Positions 54,817 through 63,200 of a DNA stretch of 64,000 nucleotides are shown piece after piece (the stretch's first letter is position 1; each line of letters starts with the position of its first letter). The notes under the pieces were generated by a model, which saw nothing but the letters and a program-made list of their open reading frames with translations, was not told where the DNA came from and did no database searches. A program made the position numbers and the translations under genes. Where the stretch lies: positions 248,001 through 312,000 of the forward strand of contig JADJSG010000003.1 in NCBI GenBank assembly GCA_016711825.1, read 5' to 3'. This stretch comes from Bacteroidota bacterium (GTDB taxonomy: Bacteria > Bacteroidota > Bacteroidia > Chitinophagales > Chitinophagaceae).

Positions 54817-54846
54817 AAAAAATAGCTCCTTAGGGAGCTATTTTTT
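54817..54846 (+). terminator. Terminator of the nrnA-FKBP operon
   Basis: A 13-bp stem (AAAAAATAGCTCC at 54817-54829 with GGAGCTATTTTTT at 54834-54846) around a TTAG tetraloop, ending in six T. It lies 23 nt after the last FKBP stop. Confidence 0.88.
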
Positions 54847-54876
54847 ATTCAAACTTATTAATGTAGCATATTTATT

Positions 54877-54884
54877 TATCTTTG
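54877..54884 (+). promoter_or_regulatory. -7 box (TATCTTTG) for the cysteine synthase/CBS gene
   Basis: TATCTTTG, 14 nt before the ATG at 54899 and just past the preceding terminator. Confidence 0.6.
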
Positions 54885-54898
54885 CCCAAATTGAAATA

Positions 54899-55876
54899 AT
54901 GAAAAGAGTTTATAATAATATAGTGGAGACCATTGGGAATACACCCATGGTGAAATTAAACCGCATCACCAAAGATTTCCCTTGTGATGTATATGCTAAA
55001 GTTGAATATTTTAACCCTGGCAATAGTATTAAAGATAGAATCGCCTTAAAACTTATTGAAGATGCAGAAAAAAGTGGTAAACTCAAGCCGGGGGGTACCA
55101 TTGTAGAGTGCACAAGTGGAAATACAGGTATGGGACTGGCATTGGTTGCTATCGCAAAAGGGTATAAATGTGTATTTACACTAGCAGATAAAATGAGTAG
55201 GGAAAAAGTAGATATATTAAGAGCAATGGGGGCAGAAGTACATGTATGCCCTACTAATGTTGAACCTGAAGATCCACGTTCGTATTATAGTGTGGCTGCT
55301 CGTATAGCAAAAGAAAGAGATGGCTGGAATCCGGATCAATACAATAATTTATCTAATCGAGAAGCGCACTATCTTAGTACAGGTCCGGAAATATGGGATC
55401 AAACAGAAGGTAAAATCACACATTACATTGCTTCTACAGGTACTGGTGGTACATTGGTCGGAACAGGGATGTATCTCAAGGAAAAAAATCCAGACGTTAA
55501 AATAATCGGTGTTGATCCTGATGGGTCTATTTTAAAACATTGGTTTGATACTGGTGAAATTAAACCCGAATTGGCCAAAGTATATTTAGTGGAAGGCATG
55601 GGTGAAGATTTTATTCCCGAAAACTATGATAAAAAATATATAGACCATATCGAAACCATTTACGATAAAGAATCATTGCTCATGTGTCGAAGATTAGCTA
55701 AAGAAGAAGGTTTGTTTTGTGGATCTTCTGCTGGTGCTGCTGTTCAAGGATTAATTCAAATGAAAGATACCTTTAAATCAGACGATTTAGTTGTTGTTGT
55801 ATTACATGATCATGGGAGTCGCTATATTGGCAAAATATACAATGATGATTGGATGCGCGAGAAAGGCTTTTTATAA
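54899..55876 (+). CDS. PLP-dependent cysteine synthase / cystathionine beta-synthase family
   Basis: A 325-residue fold-type II PLP enzyme. The PLP Lys is in the NPGNSIKDRIAL segment, the phosphate/substrate loop is ECTSGNTGMGLA, and the Gly-rich cofactor loop is STGTGGTLVGTGMYLK. The C-terminus (VVVLHDHGSRYIGKIYNDDWM) is closer to cystathionine beta-synthase catalytic domains than to CysK, but the regulatory CBS pair is absent. It therefore makes either cysteine from an activated serine or cystathionine from serine and homocysteine; sequence alone does not decide. Single gene with its own promoter. Confidence 0.88.
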   Translation: MKRVYNNIVETIGNTPMVKLNRITKDFPCDVYAKVEYFNPGNSIKDRIALKLIEDAEKSGKLKPGGTIVECTSGNTGMGLALVAIAKGYKCVFTLADKMSREKVDILRAMGAEVHVCPTNVEPEDPRSYYSVAARIAKERDGWNPDQYNNLSNREAHYLSTGPEIWDQTEGKITHYIASTGTGGTLVGTGMYLKEKNPDVKIIGVDPDGSILKHWFDTGEIKPELAKVYLVEGMGEDFIPENYDKKYIDHIETIYDKESLLMCRRLAKEEGLFCGSSAGAAVQGLIQMKDTFKSDDLVVVVLHDHGSRYIGKIYNDDWMREKGFL

Positions 55877-56042
55877 AAAAGGATAGAATAAAATATTTTA
55901 CAAGAAGGTCTTATTTTTTCGCCTTAGTTGATCATATCACAAGCTAAACTTTTCAAGTAAGGATTTAAAAATTTACTATTTGCGTCATTGTTAAGGATAA
56001 AAAACGATTCATTTGGCAAGCTAAGTAGAGATAATGGTCATA

Positions 56043-56085
56043 AAACAATATTTACGTAATAAGTATCGTCCTTATAATATTGTTT
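56043..56085. other. Bulged inverted repeat in the gap before the ECF operon end
   Basis: AAACAATATT (56043-56052) pairs with AATATTGTTT (56076-56085), and inside it ATAAG (56059-56063) pairs with CTTAT (56071-56075). This forms a 15-bp stem with one 6-nt bulge and a 7-nt loop. It lies 42 nt beyond the end of the sensor gene and about 165 nt after the CBS-like gene. It lacks a T run, so a terminator role is uncertain. Nothing else is recognisable in 55877-56127. Confidence 0.45.
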
Positions 56086-56127
56086 ATATCCAAATTATAT
56101 TCGATAGGTCATTTTATATAACGAACA

Positions 56128-56682
56128 TTATCGATTAAAGCTAGGTTTTCGTTGGTCTCTATTTGGGTTGGGTTGTGGCAGGGGTTGAGGTCTATTTTGC
56201 ATTCTTTCCGTTCTTTCTTGCATTCTGTCAGGTCTATTTTGCATTCTTCTTTCATTATTAGGAGGTAAAGGATTACCACCCATATTCTCTCTACGCATGT
56301 CTTTTTTCTGTGAACGGTTAATAAGCATTTGTCTGAAATCTTTTTCTGCTCTATATAATTGGTTTAATTGGTCACCAGAAATAACGCGGGAAAAAAGGGT
56401 ATTGTATTTTCTTTTTATATCTAAGGCTTTTTGTTCTTGATCGAGTATTTCATCTGCATTTCTTAAATCATTCTGATTCATCCTTCTTTTTTCTTGCACT
56501 ACGTCCATCATTTCATTTTCATATTGATGATAAATCGGCCAAAACTTTTCAGCTGTTTTTGCATCGAGGTTTAGTTTATTGGTTAAATAACCTATTTTAA
56601 GACTTTCAATTTTTTCGCCCTTTTGGCTAAACACTTGAAAGGATATGGAAAAAAGAAGTAGGGTTATAAGATGTTTTTTCAT
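56128..56682 (-). CDS. Periplasmic sensor-like protein of the ECF sigma operon
   Basis: A 184-residue exported protein starting at the ATG at 56682 (signal peptide MKKHLITLLLFSISFQVFSQ). The frame runs further upstream, but those codons precede the signal peptide and overlap the preceding gene. The core (IESLKIGYLTNKLNLDAKTA, then EKFWPIYHQYENEM) is the helical region of the small proteins called sensor of ECF-type sigma factor in Bacteroidota, related in style to Spy/CpxP. The tail after about residue 135 is low-complexity, rich in Arg, Asn, Pro, Met and Gln, with near-repeats of RMQNRP and RMQERTE. Third gene of the sigma operon, 19 nt after the anti-sigma-like gene. Confidence 0.75.
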   Translation of the reverse strand: MKKHLITLLLFSISFQVFSQKGEKIESLKIGYLTNKLNLDAKTAEKFWPIYHQYENEMMDVVQEKRRMNQNDLRNADEILDQEQKALDIKRKYNTLFSRVISGDQLNQLYRAEKDFRQMLINRSQKKDMRRENMGGNPLPPNNERRMQNRPDRMQERTERMQNRPQPLPQPNPNRDQRKPSFNR

Positions 56683-56701
56683 AGAAAATGGATGCTTAGT
56701 A

Positions 56702-57457
56702 TTATAAAAATTGGTTAATTTCATCATCAGTAATATTGTCGAAATAGGCATTATATATATCGTTTTCTAATTTGTTGAGGTCAATTTTTGATTCATCAAT
56801 AGATTGAAAAGTAAGATGGCTTTCAAATTCATACGCATGTTTTTGTATATATGTATTGATATCGGCATCAGAAATTTGGGCAAGCTGGGTTTCTACATCA
56901 GCATGGTTTACAGGTTGGGTTATAAATAAAAAACCAAGGCTTAAAATAATCAATAAACTGGCTGCCATAGCTATTTTACTGTATAAAGTACGTGTTACAC
57001 GTAATGGTTGTAAAGACTTGTCATCCTGTGTTTTTGTGATAATTACTTTTGGGAACTGTTCAAAGTAATCAGCAGGCAAGTCATAAGGCACTTGTTTAGG
57101 CAATGACTCTACAAAATGAGTGTTCTTTATTTGGTCAACAACGAAGGTTGGCATTTGATCAAAGTAAGCTTGAGGAACTTCGTAGGGGAGCTGTTTGGGT
57201 AACTGATCTATAAATTGCTCGGTTTGTATATCACTAATGAGTTTGTCAGAAAAAGAATCAAAATACCCTGTTGGTAATGTAAAGGGCATTTCTGTAGTAA
57301 AAGGGGTTAAAATAGCGTTTGTATGAATTTCAGCCATGATATCATCAAGCAAATGGTCAAAATACCCATCAGGCAATATTCTATCGGGCATAGAAACAGA
57401 AGGGATATTCACCTGTAAGTTATTGTGCTCAATTTGTATGGATTCTTTTTCGTGCAT
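56702..57457 (-). CDS. Anti-sigma-factor-like membrane protein with YF-motif repeats
   Basis: A 251-residue protein; I use the ATG at 57457 because the longer frame (to 57532) overlaps the sigma gene. One membrane helix (AMAASLLIILSLGFLFI) lies near residue 175. The cytoplasmic part carries four copies of a P-x-x-YF(D/E) motif: LPDGYFDHLL, LPTGYFDSFS, VPQAYFDQMP and LPADYFEQFP. The last two sit in a clear internal duplication (LPKQLPYEVP and LPKQVPYDLP). The periplasmic part is short and acidic. Position directly after an ECF sigma gene (34-nt gap) and this layout suggest it binds and restrains the sigma factor, although no ZAS zinc motif is present. Confidence 0.7.
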   Translation of the reverse strand: MHEKESIQIEHNNLQVNIPSVSMPDRILPDGYFDHLLDDIMAEIHTNAILTPFTTEMPFTLPTGYFDSFSDKLISDIQTEQFIDQLPKQLPYEVPQAYFDQMPTFVVDQIKNTHFVESLPKQVPYDLPADYFEQFPKVIITKTQDDKSLQPLRVTRTLYSKIAMAASLLIILSLGFLFITQPVNHADVETQLAQISDADINTYIQKHAYEFESHLTFQSIDESKIDLNKLENDIYNAYFDNITDDEINQFL

Positions 57458-57491
57458 TTGTGGTGGATAGACGATTTTTAAGGGTGAAAGT

Positions 57492-58052
57492 TTAATCAGC
57501 TTTAATAAATTCTTCAATTTTTTTTGCGGCATGATGATAGGAAGCTTTGAGCGAACCTACAGAAGTTTCTAATACTTCAGACATTTTTTCATAGGGCATT
57601 TCATCATAATATCGCAAATTAAAGACTGCTTTTTGCTTATCTGGCAATGACTGAATAGCCATTTGCAATTTCCATTCCAATTTATTGGCATCAAATCCTT
57701 TTTCTGATTTTAAGGTATTTTCAAGAAAATTTTCATGATCAGAGAGTGAACGTGTACTTTTTTTCTTTTGTTGTTGCAAATAAGTCAATGATTCATTGGT
57801 AGCTATTCTATAAAGCCAGGTATAAAGTCCAGAATCTTGCCTAAAATCACTTAAATATTTCCATACTTTAATAAACATATTTTGCAACACATCATTGGTG
57901 TCTTCATGGGTGACAAGCATTCTACGTATATGCCAATAAAGCCTTTCCTGGTATTTTTTAACTAATAAGGCAAATGCTTTTTCTTTTGATTCCTGATGCT
58001 GAAATAGCGATAATATCTCACTGTCATTGATTTCTAATTTGTTTTCAGCCAT
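57492..58052 (-). CDS. ECF-family RNA polymerase sigma factor
   Basis: A 186-residue sigma-70-family factor with only regions 2 and 4. Region 2 is seen in ALLVKKYQERLYWHIRRML, DTNDVLQNMFIKVWKYL and YTWLYRIATNESLTYLQQ; region 4 in LPDKQKAVFNLRYYDEMPYE, then KMSEVLETSVGSLKASYHHA. It should direct RNA polymerase to an envelope-stress or nutrient regulon. First gene of a three-gene operon with an anti-sigma-like protein and an exported sensor-like protein. A TAATTTTG box ends 4 nt before the ATG. Confidence 0.93.
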   Translation of the reverse strand: MAENKLEINDSEILSLFQHQESKEKAFALLVKKYQERLYWHIRRMLVTHEDTNDVLQNMFIKVWKYLSDFRQDSGLYTWLYRIATNESLTYLQQQKKKSTRSLSDHENFLENTLKSEKGFDANKLEWKLQMAIQSLPDKQKAVFNLRYYDEMPYEKMSEVLETSVGSLKASYHHAAKKIEEFIKAD

Positions 58053-58056
58053 TTTT

Positions 58057-58064
58057 CAAAATTA
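58057..58064 (-). promoter_or_regulatory. -7 box (TAATTTTG) for the ECF sigma operon
   Basis: Minus-strand TAATTTTG separated from the ATG at 58052 by AAAA only. This is a housekeeping-type box, so basal transcription of the operon need not depend on the ECF factor itself. Confidence 0.55.
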
Positions 58065-58155
58065 ATGTTTTTTTTGACTTTGCAGAAAACAAAAAGTTTA
58101 ACATCCGCCCCTTTTTTGTGGATATCCATTTTTAATATTTATAAAATTAAATATG

Positions 58156-58163
58156 TAATTTTG
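58156..58163 (+). promoter_or_regulatory. -7 box (TAATTTTG) for the L,D-transpeptidase gene
   Basis: TAATTTTG, 9 nt before the ATG at 58173. Confidence 0.55.
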
Positions 58164-58172
58164 TAAAACCCT

Positions 58173-59810
58173 ATGAATTCTCATTTAACTTTAAGTAAGT
58201 CTGTTTTCATGCTGCTGGCCATGTTAACATTTATTCCTTTTGAATCTTGTAATGAAAACGCCTCAAACGGAAATCGTGAAGATGCAAAAGCTTTGAAAAA
58301 AATTGATCTTCAAGCCTTAAATATTTCAATTGCTGAAAAATTTGATTCAAATGCTCAAACACCTTTTATGGTGTGGGAGCAAGATACTTTAGATAAATTG
58401 TCGTTGTTTAAAGAAGTATATATCAATAAATCAAGTTTATGGTTAAATGAAAATGGTATAAACAAGCAAGGAAGTGAATTTTTAAAAGTACTGAACGATT
58501 TAAAAAATGATGGGATGGATATTGAACAATACCATACCAATGAACTTGTACAACTGAGTAAAGAGGTCCTTAACAACGCCAATACACAAAATACTTTTTC
58601 ATTTGAAACCAAATTAACCAACGCCTTTTTATCAGCCAGTAGAGATATGTTAATGGGTTCGAGGGTAAACAAAAACAAAGAGATAAAGAATGCAAACGAT
58701 TCTTTAATAAACGAGGCTGATATATTAAAATTAGCCATTAAAAATGACCAAATCGTTGAAGCTTTTGAATATATGCGACCTAAACACCCATGGTATAAAA
58801 AATTCAGGGAAGCCTATATTCACTTGAGCGCTATACAATTAAAAGGTGGCCTTCAAACCATTACCTCTTTGAAAGACAGTATGGCAATAGGCGATTCTTC
58901 ACTTCAAATCGCTGTTTTAAGAAAAAGATTGTATAGTGAAATAAAAACACCTTCAGATACCATTTCAACCAAATGGGATATGGAAATTCAGGAAAGTTTA
59001 AAAAAATTTCAACATCTAAATCAACTTAAAGTAACTGGCTTTTTAGATACCAGTACCCTCAAAAAATTAAATACAAGTATTGATCAGAAATTGGCAAAGT
59101 TAGCCCTCAATATGGAACGTATGCGTTGGCTCAAACACGATTTTAAACAACCTTATATATGGGTTGCCATTCCTAAAATGGAGATGGATTATGTAGAAAA
59201 CAATACCATTGGGTTTAATATGCGTGTAGTAGTTGGTAAACCATCAAGGGCTACACCCGCATTGGATGCCAATATTAAAAATATCGTTTTAAGTCCACCA
59301 TGGAATGTTCCTCCCACCATCATGCGTGAAGAAGTAGTGCCAGGTATTGCGAGAAGGGGAGGGGCATATTTAGCACGAAGAGGACTGAAAGCCTATGATA
59401 GAAGAGGGCGTGTAGTGAGTGCCTCAGCCATTAATGCTCGAAATTATCGTAATTTTTCGATTGGCCAAGCCCCTGGATATCGAAGTTCACTGGGTGAAGT
59501 CAAATTTAACATGCCCAATCCATGGGCCATTTATATGCATGACACGCCTCATCGCGAAGATTTTGTAAAATCATACAGGGCATTCAGTTCGGGTTGTGTG
59601 CGAGTGCATAAACCAAAAGAATTTGCTACTTTTTTGCTAAGAGATAGTGTTCAATATAGTTATGAAAAAATTGACTCTATTTGCAAATTGAGAAAAACGG
59701 TTTTTATCCCTATCGAAAGAAATATTAATGTCCATTTTGTATATCTAACCACCGCATTAGATAGTGTGGGCAATGTTATGTATCTTAAAGATATTTATGG
59801 CTGGGATTAA
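58173..59810 (+). CDS. L,D-transpeptidase (YcbB/LdtD-like lipoprotein)
   Basis: A 545-residue envelope enzyme. The N-terminal signal ends at FESC (residue 26), a plausible lipobox. Then comes a helical scaffold domain (about 50-250), a peptidoglycan-binding-like helical segment (LKKFQHLNQLKVTGFLDTST), and the YkuD catalytic domain (about 320-500). The catalytic core is YMHDTPHREDF with His456, then AFSSGCVRVH with the nucleophile Cys475. The LSPPWNVPPTIMREEVVP stretch is typical of the large YcbB branch, which makes 3-3 cross-links in peptidoglycan. Single gene. Confidence 0.92.
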   Translation: MNSHLTLSKSVFMLLAMLTFIPFESCNENASNGNREDAKALKKIDLQALNISIAEKFDSNAQTPFMVWEQDTLDKLSLFKEVYINKSSLWLNENGINKQGSEFLKVLNDLKNDGMDIEQYHTNELVQLSKEVLNNANTQNTFSFETKLTNAFLSASRDMLMGSRVNKNKEIKNANDSLINEADILKLAIKNDQIVEAFEYMRPKHPWYKKFREAYIHLSAIQLKGGLQTITSLKDSMAIGDSSLQIAVLRKRLYSEIKTPSDTISTKWDMEIQESLKKFQHLNQLKVTGFLDTSTLKKLNTSIDQKLAKLALNMERMRWLKHDFKQPYIWVAIPKMEMDYVENNTIGFNMRVVVGKPSRATPALDANIKNIVLSPPWNVPPTIMREEVVPGIARRGGAYLARRGLKAYDRRGRVVSASAINARNYRNFSIGQAPGYRSSLGEVKFNMPNPWAIYMHDTPHREDFVKSYRAFSSGCVRVHKPKEFATFLLRDSVQYSYEKIDSICKLRKTVFIPIERNINVHFVYLTTALDSVGNVMYLKDIYGWD

Positions 59811-59931
59811 GGACCTTAAATTTGTGCTTTCATTTTTACAATAAAAAAATTACTTTTACCCTTTACAAAGTGTAATGCGCTATAATTTTATACGATGCAT
59901 TCAATATGTTGTAATATATTAGTCTATAACA

Positions 59932-61455
59932 ATGAATTTACTCAATCCCGCTTTTAAAGGAATCATAAAACTAAGATGGAGTTCCATTGACAATTTTTTA
60001 CTCAATCCTTACAGTACGCAGGTGATGGTATTTAATTCATTAATCCATGCTGGACAGTTTACAAAATTTGGGAAAGAATACAATTTTCAAAAAATAGATC
60101 ATTTTAAAGACTTCAAGAAAAATGTTCCTGTACATGAATACGATGATATCAGACATTATATACAACGTATGATGGAGGGAGAACAAAATATTTTGTGGAA
60201 TACGCCCATTACATGGTTTGCCAAATCGAGCGGTACCACTTCTGATAAAAGTAAATTTATTCCTGTTAGCAATGAATCCCTTGAAGATGGTCATTATAAA
60301 TCGGCAAAAGATGTTTTGGCATTGTATTATCATAACTTTCCCCAATCAGGTATTTTATCAGGTAAATGTTTGACCTTGGGTGGTAGTCATGAAATCAATC
60401 AACTGAATACAGACTCATATTATGGAGATTTATCTGCCGTTATGATTCAAAACATGTCTTATTTTACCCAATTGATACGTACACCTGATATTTCAATTGC
60501 CTTGATGCAGGAATGGGAGGAGAAAATTGAAAAAATGGCCCATAGTACCATTAAAGAAGATGTGACTATGATAGCAGGCGTACCCACTTGGACCATCGTT
60601 TTAATTAAAAAAATTTTTGAAATAACAGGCAAAAACAATTTAAAAGACGTTTGGCCTAATTTGGAATTATATATGCATGGTGGGGTAAATTTTACGCCTT
60701 ATGTAGCGCAATTCAAAAAGTTGATTCCTTCAAAACAAATGCACTATCTTGAAACATACAATGCATCTGAAGGCTTTTTTGCGGCGCAAGATATTATCGA
60801 CCGGGAAGGAATGTTATTATTTTTAAATCATGGTATTTTTTATGAATTTATGCCCATGGAGGAATATGGTAAAAAATTTCCTGATACCTTACAACTTGAA
60901 GATGTAGAAGTGGGTAAAAACTATGCCATTATCATAAGCACCAATGCCGGACTATGGCGCTATATTGTAGGTGATACCATACAATTTACTTCCATTAATC
61001 CATTCCGAATTAAAGTATCAGGCCGACTCAAACACTTTATTAATGCCTTTGGAGAAGAAGTTATTGTCGAAAATGCCGATCAGGCTTTGGCACATGCCTG
61101 TAAAGTAACCAATGCCATTGTAAATGATTATACAGCTGCACCTGTTTACTTTTCTGATAGCAGCAACGGCTGTCATGAATGGGCCATTGAATTTGATAAG
61201 CCTCCAGAGGATATGAACAGATTTACCCATGAATTAGATGCATTTTTGCAATCCATCAACTCTGATTATGAAGCAAAAAGATATAAGGATATTGCATTGC
61301 GACTGCCTATTTTTAATGTATTGCCTATTGGCACATTTAGTCAATGGCTCAAAAGTAAAGGAAAATTAGGGGGTCAACATAAAGTCCCACGCTTAAACAA
61401 TGACAGAAATACATTGGAAGAAATACTGAGCTTTTGTAATCCTATACAAGCGTAA
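59932..61455 (+). CDS. GH3 auxin-responsive promoter family protein
   Basis: A 507-residue member of the GH3 acyl-adenylate-forming superfamily, which in plants conjugates amino acids to acyl hormones. The ATP-binding AKSSGTTSDKSKFIPVS lies near residue 97-113. HEYDDIRHYIQRMMEGEQN, LETYNASEGFFAAQD, and RYIVGDTIQFTSINPFRIKV followed by GRLKHFINAFGEEV match the adenylation core and hinge. Length is normal for bacterial GH3 proteins, whose substrates are unknown. No signal peptide. Own gene, 69 nt before cysS; no TAnnTTTG box is seen upstream. Confidence 0.92.
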   Translation: MNLLNPAFKGIIKLRWSSIDNFLLNPYSTQVMVFNSLIHAGQFTKFGKEYNFQKIDHFKDFKKNVPVHEYDDIRHYIQRMMEGEQNILWNTPITWFAKSSGTTSDKSKFIPVSNESLEDGHYKSAKDVLALYYHNFPQSGILSGKCLTLGGSHEINQLNTDSYYGDLSAVMIQNMSYFTQLIRTPDISIALMQEWEEKIEKMAHSTIKEDVTMIAGVPTWTIVLIKKIFEITGKNNLKDVWPNLELYMHGGVNFTPYVAQFKKLIPSKQMHYLETYNASEGFFAAQDIIDREGMLLFLNHGIFYEFMPMEEYGKKFPDTLQLEDVEVGKNYAIIISTNAGLWRYIVGDTIQFTSINPFRIKVSGRLKHFINAFGEEVIVENADQALAHACKVTNAIVNDYTAAPVYFSDSSNGCHEWAIEFDKPPEDMNRFTHELDAFLQSINSDYEAKRYKDIALRLPIFNVLPIGTFSQWLKSKGKLGGQHKVPRLNNDRNTLEEILSFCNPIQA

Positions 61456-61511
61456 AATTGATAGATTAACATTTTTTATTCCTGAACGTCTATCATCTAA
61501 TTTCAAACGAT

Positions 61512-61519
61512 TATATTTG
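61512..61519 (+). promoter_or_regulatory. -7 box (TATATTTG) for cysS
   Basis: TATATTTG ending 5 nt before the cysS ATG at 61525. Confidence 0.55.
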
Positions 61520-61524
61520 CAACC

Positions 61525-63018
61525 ATGTCATCTCTTTATATTTACAACTCACTTACAAGACAAAAAGAAAAATTTGAACCCATTCATGCCCCTCATGTAG
61601 GAATGTATGTATGTGGACCTACTGTATACAATGATGCACATATTGGCAATGTACGCACATTTTCCTCTTTTGATATGATATGCCGTTATCTTCGCTACAG
61701 TGGTTATATAGTGCGTTATGTACGTAATATAACCGATGCTGGCCATTTAACGAACGATCGCGGAGAAGGAGTCAATAGAATGGAATCACAAGCCAAACTT
61801 GAGCGCCTCGAACCCATGGAAATTGTACAGAAATACACTGTTGGATTTCATCAGGTGATGGCATTATTCAATACCTTACCACCTACCATAGAACCTACAG
61901 CCACTGGTCATTTAATTGAGCAAATCGATTTGATTGAACAATTAATTAAAAATGATTTTGCCTATGAAGTAAATGGATCAGTGTATTTTAATGTAAAAAA
62001 ATACAATGAACAGTATCATTACGGGATGCTTTCTGGTAGAAATATTGATGAATTGATTGCCGGTTATCGTGACTTAGATGGACAAGAAGAAAAAAAACAT
62101 TCGATTGATTTTGCCCTCTGGAAAAAAGCCTCACCTGAACATATTATGCAATGGCGATCGCCCTGGGGTATGGGTTTTCCGGGCTGGCATCTTGAATGTT
62201 CAGCAATGAGTACCAAATATTTAGGTCAGGAATTTGACATTCATGGCGGTGGGATGGATTTGAAATTTCCACATCATGAATGCGAAATTGCCCAAAACAA
62301 TGGCAGTCACGGGCATGGTGGCGCAAAATACTGGTTACATACGAATATGCTCAACTTTGATGGTCAAAAAATGAGCAAATCATTGGGAAATGCAATATTG
62401 CCCTTGGAGTTTTTAAGTGGTAGCCATCCTTTACTTGACAGAGGCTATTCGCCGATGGCTATTAAATTTTTATTTTTACAATCGCATTATTCATCCGAAC
62501 TTGATATCAATATCAAGGGTTTGCAAGATGCAGAAAAGGGCTTAAAACGCTTAATGGATGCACGTAAATTGCTTTCAAATATACCCCTTGCTAATATTAA
62601 ACCCTTAACGGAACAAACAAGTATTGACTTAAAAATTGTTGCACTTTGTGAAGAATGTAAAACCAATATGGATGATGATTTTAATACAGCAAAAACAATT
62701 GCCTGTCTATTTGAATTATCGACAATAGTGAACAGTCTGAAAGATGGAAATATTCAATCAAACCAACTCTCTGTTCATTCTGTTTCTTTATTAGCTAAAA
62801 CATTTGAAGATTATCTCATCGAAATATTTGGATTAAAGCCGATTGAAGAAAATAATCATGGTAAGTTAGATGATGTATTACAAGTTTTAATTAATATTCG
62901 TAAAGAAGCAAAAATAAAAAAGGACTTTGCTACAAGTGATAAAATCAGAAATGAACTGCTAGAAAAAGGTGTACAACTGAAAGATGAAAAAGATGGAACA
63001 GTTAGCTGGTCCATTTAA
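61525..63018 (+). CDS. cysS: Cysteinyl-tRNA synthetase
   Basis: A 497-residue class I aminoacyl-tRNA synthetase. The zinc and ATP site begins with Cys30 in MYVCGPTVYNDAHIGNVRTF (HIGH-type motif HIGN at 39-42). The second zinc ligands are in GWHLECSAMS and GGMDLKFPHHECEIAQ, and the KMSKS loop is at 282-286. The DALR-type anticodon-binding region is at the C-terminus. Length is slightly above the E. coli enzyme. Its mRNA should be nearly leaderless (box 5 nt from ATG). Confidence 0.97.
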   Translation: MSSLYIYNSLTRQKEKFEPIHAPHVGMYVCGPTVYNDAHIGNVRTFSSFDMICRYLRYSGYIVRYVRNITDAGHLTNDRGEGVNRMESQAKLERLEPMEIVQKYTVGFHQVMALFNTLPPTIEPTATGHLIEQIDLIEQLIKNDFAYEVNGSVYFNVKKYNEQYHYGMLSGRNIDELIAGYRDLDGQEEKKHSIDFALWKKASPEHIMQWRSPWGMGFPGWHLECSAMSTKYLGQEFDIHGGGMDLKFPHHECEIAQNNGSHGHGGAKYWLHTNMLNFDGQKMSKSLGNAILPLEFLSGSHPLLDRGYSPMAIKFLFLQSHYSSELDINIKGLQDAEKGLKRLMDARKLLSNIPLANIKPLTEQTSIDLKIVALCEECKTNMDDDFNTAKTIACLFELSTIVNSLKDGNIQSNQLSVHSVSLLAKTFEDYLIEIFGLKPIEENNHGKLDDVLQVLINIRKEAKIKKDFATSDKIRNELLEKGVQLKDEKDGTVSWSI

Positions 63019-63164
63019 TCCTGTTCATAAACAAGCAATAAAAGTAAATCGATAAGCAGTATTTTCTATTTTATAGATAGATCAAGATATTCATTGAATT
63101 ATTATTAAATTGCTATTTACCAACAACTAACAACTTAAAAAGCGTTTCTACAAGATATTAAACG

Positions 63165-63172
63165 TACCTTTG
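63165..63172 (+). promoter_or_regulatory. -7 box (TACCTTTG) for typA
   Basis: TACCTTTG, 28 nt before the typA ATG at 63201. Confidence 0.6.
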
Positions 63173-63200
63173 CAGACTTTTTTACAAGGAAATTATATTT

